Shown: in pieces, positions 63,614 to 64,000 of the stretch
Numbering within the stretch: the first letter of the stretch is position 1
How the letters are laid out: every line of letters starts with the position of its first letter
Source: Acidimicrobiia bacterium
GTDB lineage: Bacteria; Actinomycetota; Acidimicrobiia; Acidimicrobiales; Poriferisodalaceae
NCBI GenBank assembly: GCA_022821985.1
Contig: JAJECP010000032.1
Coordinates: 62,001 to 126,000 of the forward strand
Reading direction: 5' to 3'
Length of the DNA: 64,000 nucleotides
Position numbers and translations under genes: made by a program
The notes under the pieces: model-generated
What the model was told of the DNA's origin: nothing
Database searches by the model: none
Seen by the model: only the letters and a program-made list of their open reading frames with translations

Positions 63614-64000
63614 TCAGATCACCGCCAGCGACCAGACGAGCGGGAGACCCGACCCGAGCTCGGTCCACTGGGCATGGTCGGACACTTGCCATACCTCGCC
63701 GGTGTCGGTGCCGACCAGCACCCCGCCCACGTTGTCAGGATCGGCGATCAGGCCATGGAAGTTGACCGGCGACGGCGAGTGGGCGTCGTCGCAGAGCGAC
63801 CGCCACGACTGGCCGTGGTCATCAGACCGGTAGAGGTCCGCATGAGCCCCGCCGTCGTCCTTGTAGTGGGAGAAGGCCGTGGGCGCGCTGGCGACGGTGA
63901 CGCTGTAGGGGTCGCGGCGATCGATACACAGGGGACGCGAGTAGCGCGGCACGACGCCCTTCCATGCATACTGCCATGACTCGCCGTAATCGTCGGAGCG
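63614..64000 (-). CDS. Asp-box (BNR-type) repeat protein, N-terminus outside window
   Basis: The frame is open to the right edge and stops at 63614-63616, giving 128 residues of C-terminal sequence. Two Asp-box motifs, RSDDYGESWQ and RSDDHGQSWR, follow the S-x-D-x-G-x-x-W pattern of sialidase/VPS10-type beta propellers. WD40/YVTN/BNR proteins of this kind may be secreted hydrolases or structural propellers; no active site is visible in this part. It lies 55 bases upstream of the TPR gene on the same strand. Confidence 0.75.
   Translation of the reverse strand, partial: RSDDYGESWQYAWKGVVPRYSRPLCIDRRDPYSVTVASAPTAFSHYKDDGGAHADLYRSDDHGQSWRSLCDDAHSPSPVNFHGLIADPDNVGGVLVGTDTGEVWQVSDHAQWTELGSGLPLVWSLAVI

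Overview
The window is high-GC, gene-dense chromosomal DNA from an actinobacterium, including the replication origin and its neighbourhood. Actinobacterial markers are an HspR-controlled dnaK operon, CarD, DciA between recF and gyrB, a DUF3566 protein behind gyrA, DUF5318, a CwlM-type pseudo-amidase, a MurJ-linked pseudokinase, and mycothiol- and F420-type enzyme families. The gene mix suggests the class Acidimicrobiia; that placement is inference, with no rRNA in the window to test it.

Layout. 1-6.8 kb: end of an unknown gene, then a minus-strand purine cluster (purA, purD, purE, purB, purC, purS, purQ) lacking purL and purF here. 7-13.1 kb: minus-strand chaperone operon dnaK-grpE-dnaJ-hspR-clpB with HspR-like operators; the ClpB has no N-domain and the DnaJ has no zinc finger. 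13.4-19.5 kb: gpmA, a PII protein, a cyclic-nucleotide-binding protein, an EtfD-like membrane Fe-S oxidoreductase, an amino-acid-binding lipoprotein, dcd and tRNA-Gly. 19.6-23.1 kb: dnaB and rpsF-ssb-rpsR-rplI. 23.4-32.1 kb: a degenerate class A PBP, CCA transferase, DUF5318, CarD, MurJ, DegV, a pseudokinase and a small membrane protein. 32.1-37.7 kb: trxB, trxA, cwlM, parB, parA, a perfect parS and rsmG. 37.1-41.5 kb: the two halves of jag (khpB), separated by a divergent Rieske oxygenase/P450 pair. 41.5-54.2 kb: yidC, yidD, rnpA, rpmH, dnaA, oriC, dnaN, recF, dciA, gyrB, gyrA, a TadE-like protein, DUF3566 and tRNA-Ile. 54.3-64 kb: accessory metabolism (dehydrogenase, TIGR03083 protein, lgt, two luciferase-like oxidoreductases, an Erg6-like methyltransferase, an MFS transporter, tRNA-Ala, DUF1801, TPR and Asp-box proteins).

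Most unusual region: around 37.1-41.5 kb, jag is present as separate N- and C-terminal genes. The DNA between them looks lower in GC than its neighbours and carries a Rieske oxygenase diverging from a 680-residue protein that fuses a GPP34 (GOLPH3/Vps74-like) domain to a cytochrome P450. Other notable points are two genes (rnpA, cwlM) whose only sensible start is a CTG overlapping the preceding stop codon, a dispersed intergenic repeat family of roughly 70-115 bp, a PBP that seems to have lost both active sites, a long tail on ribosomal protein S18, and a pair of head-to-head DnaA boxes between cwlM and parB.
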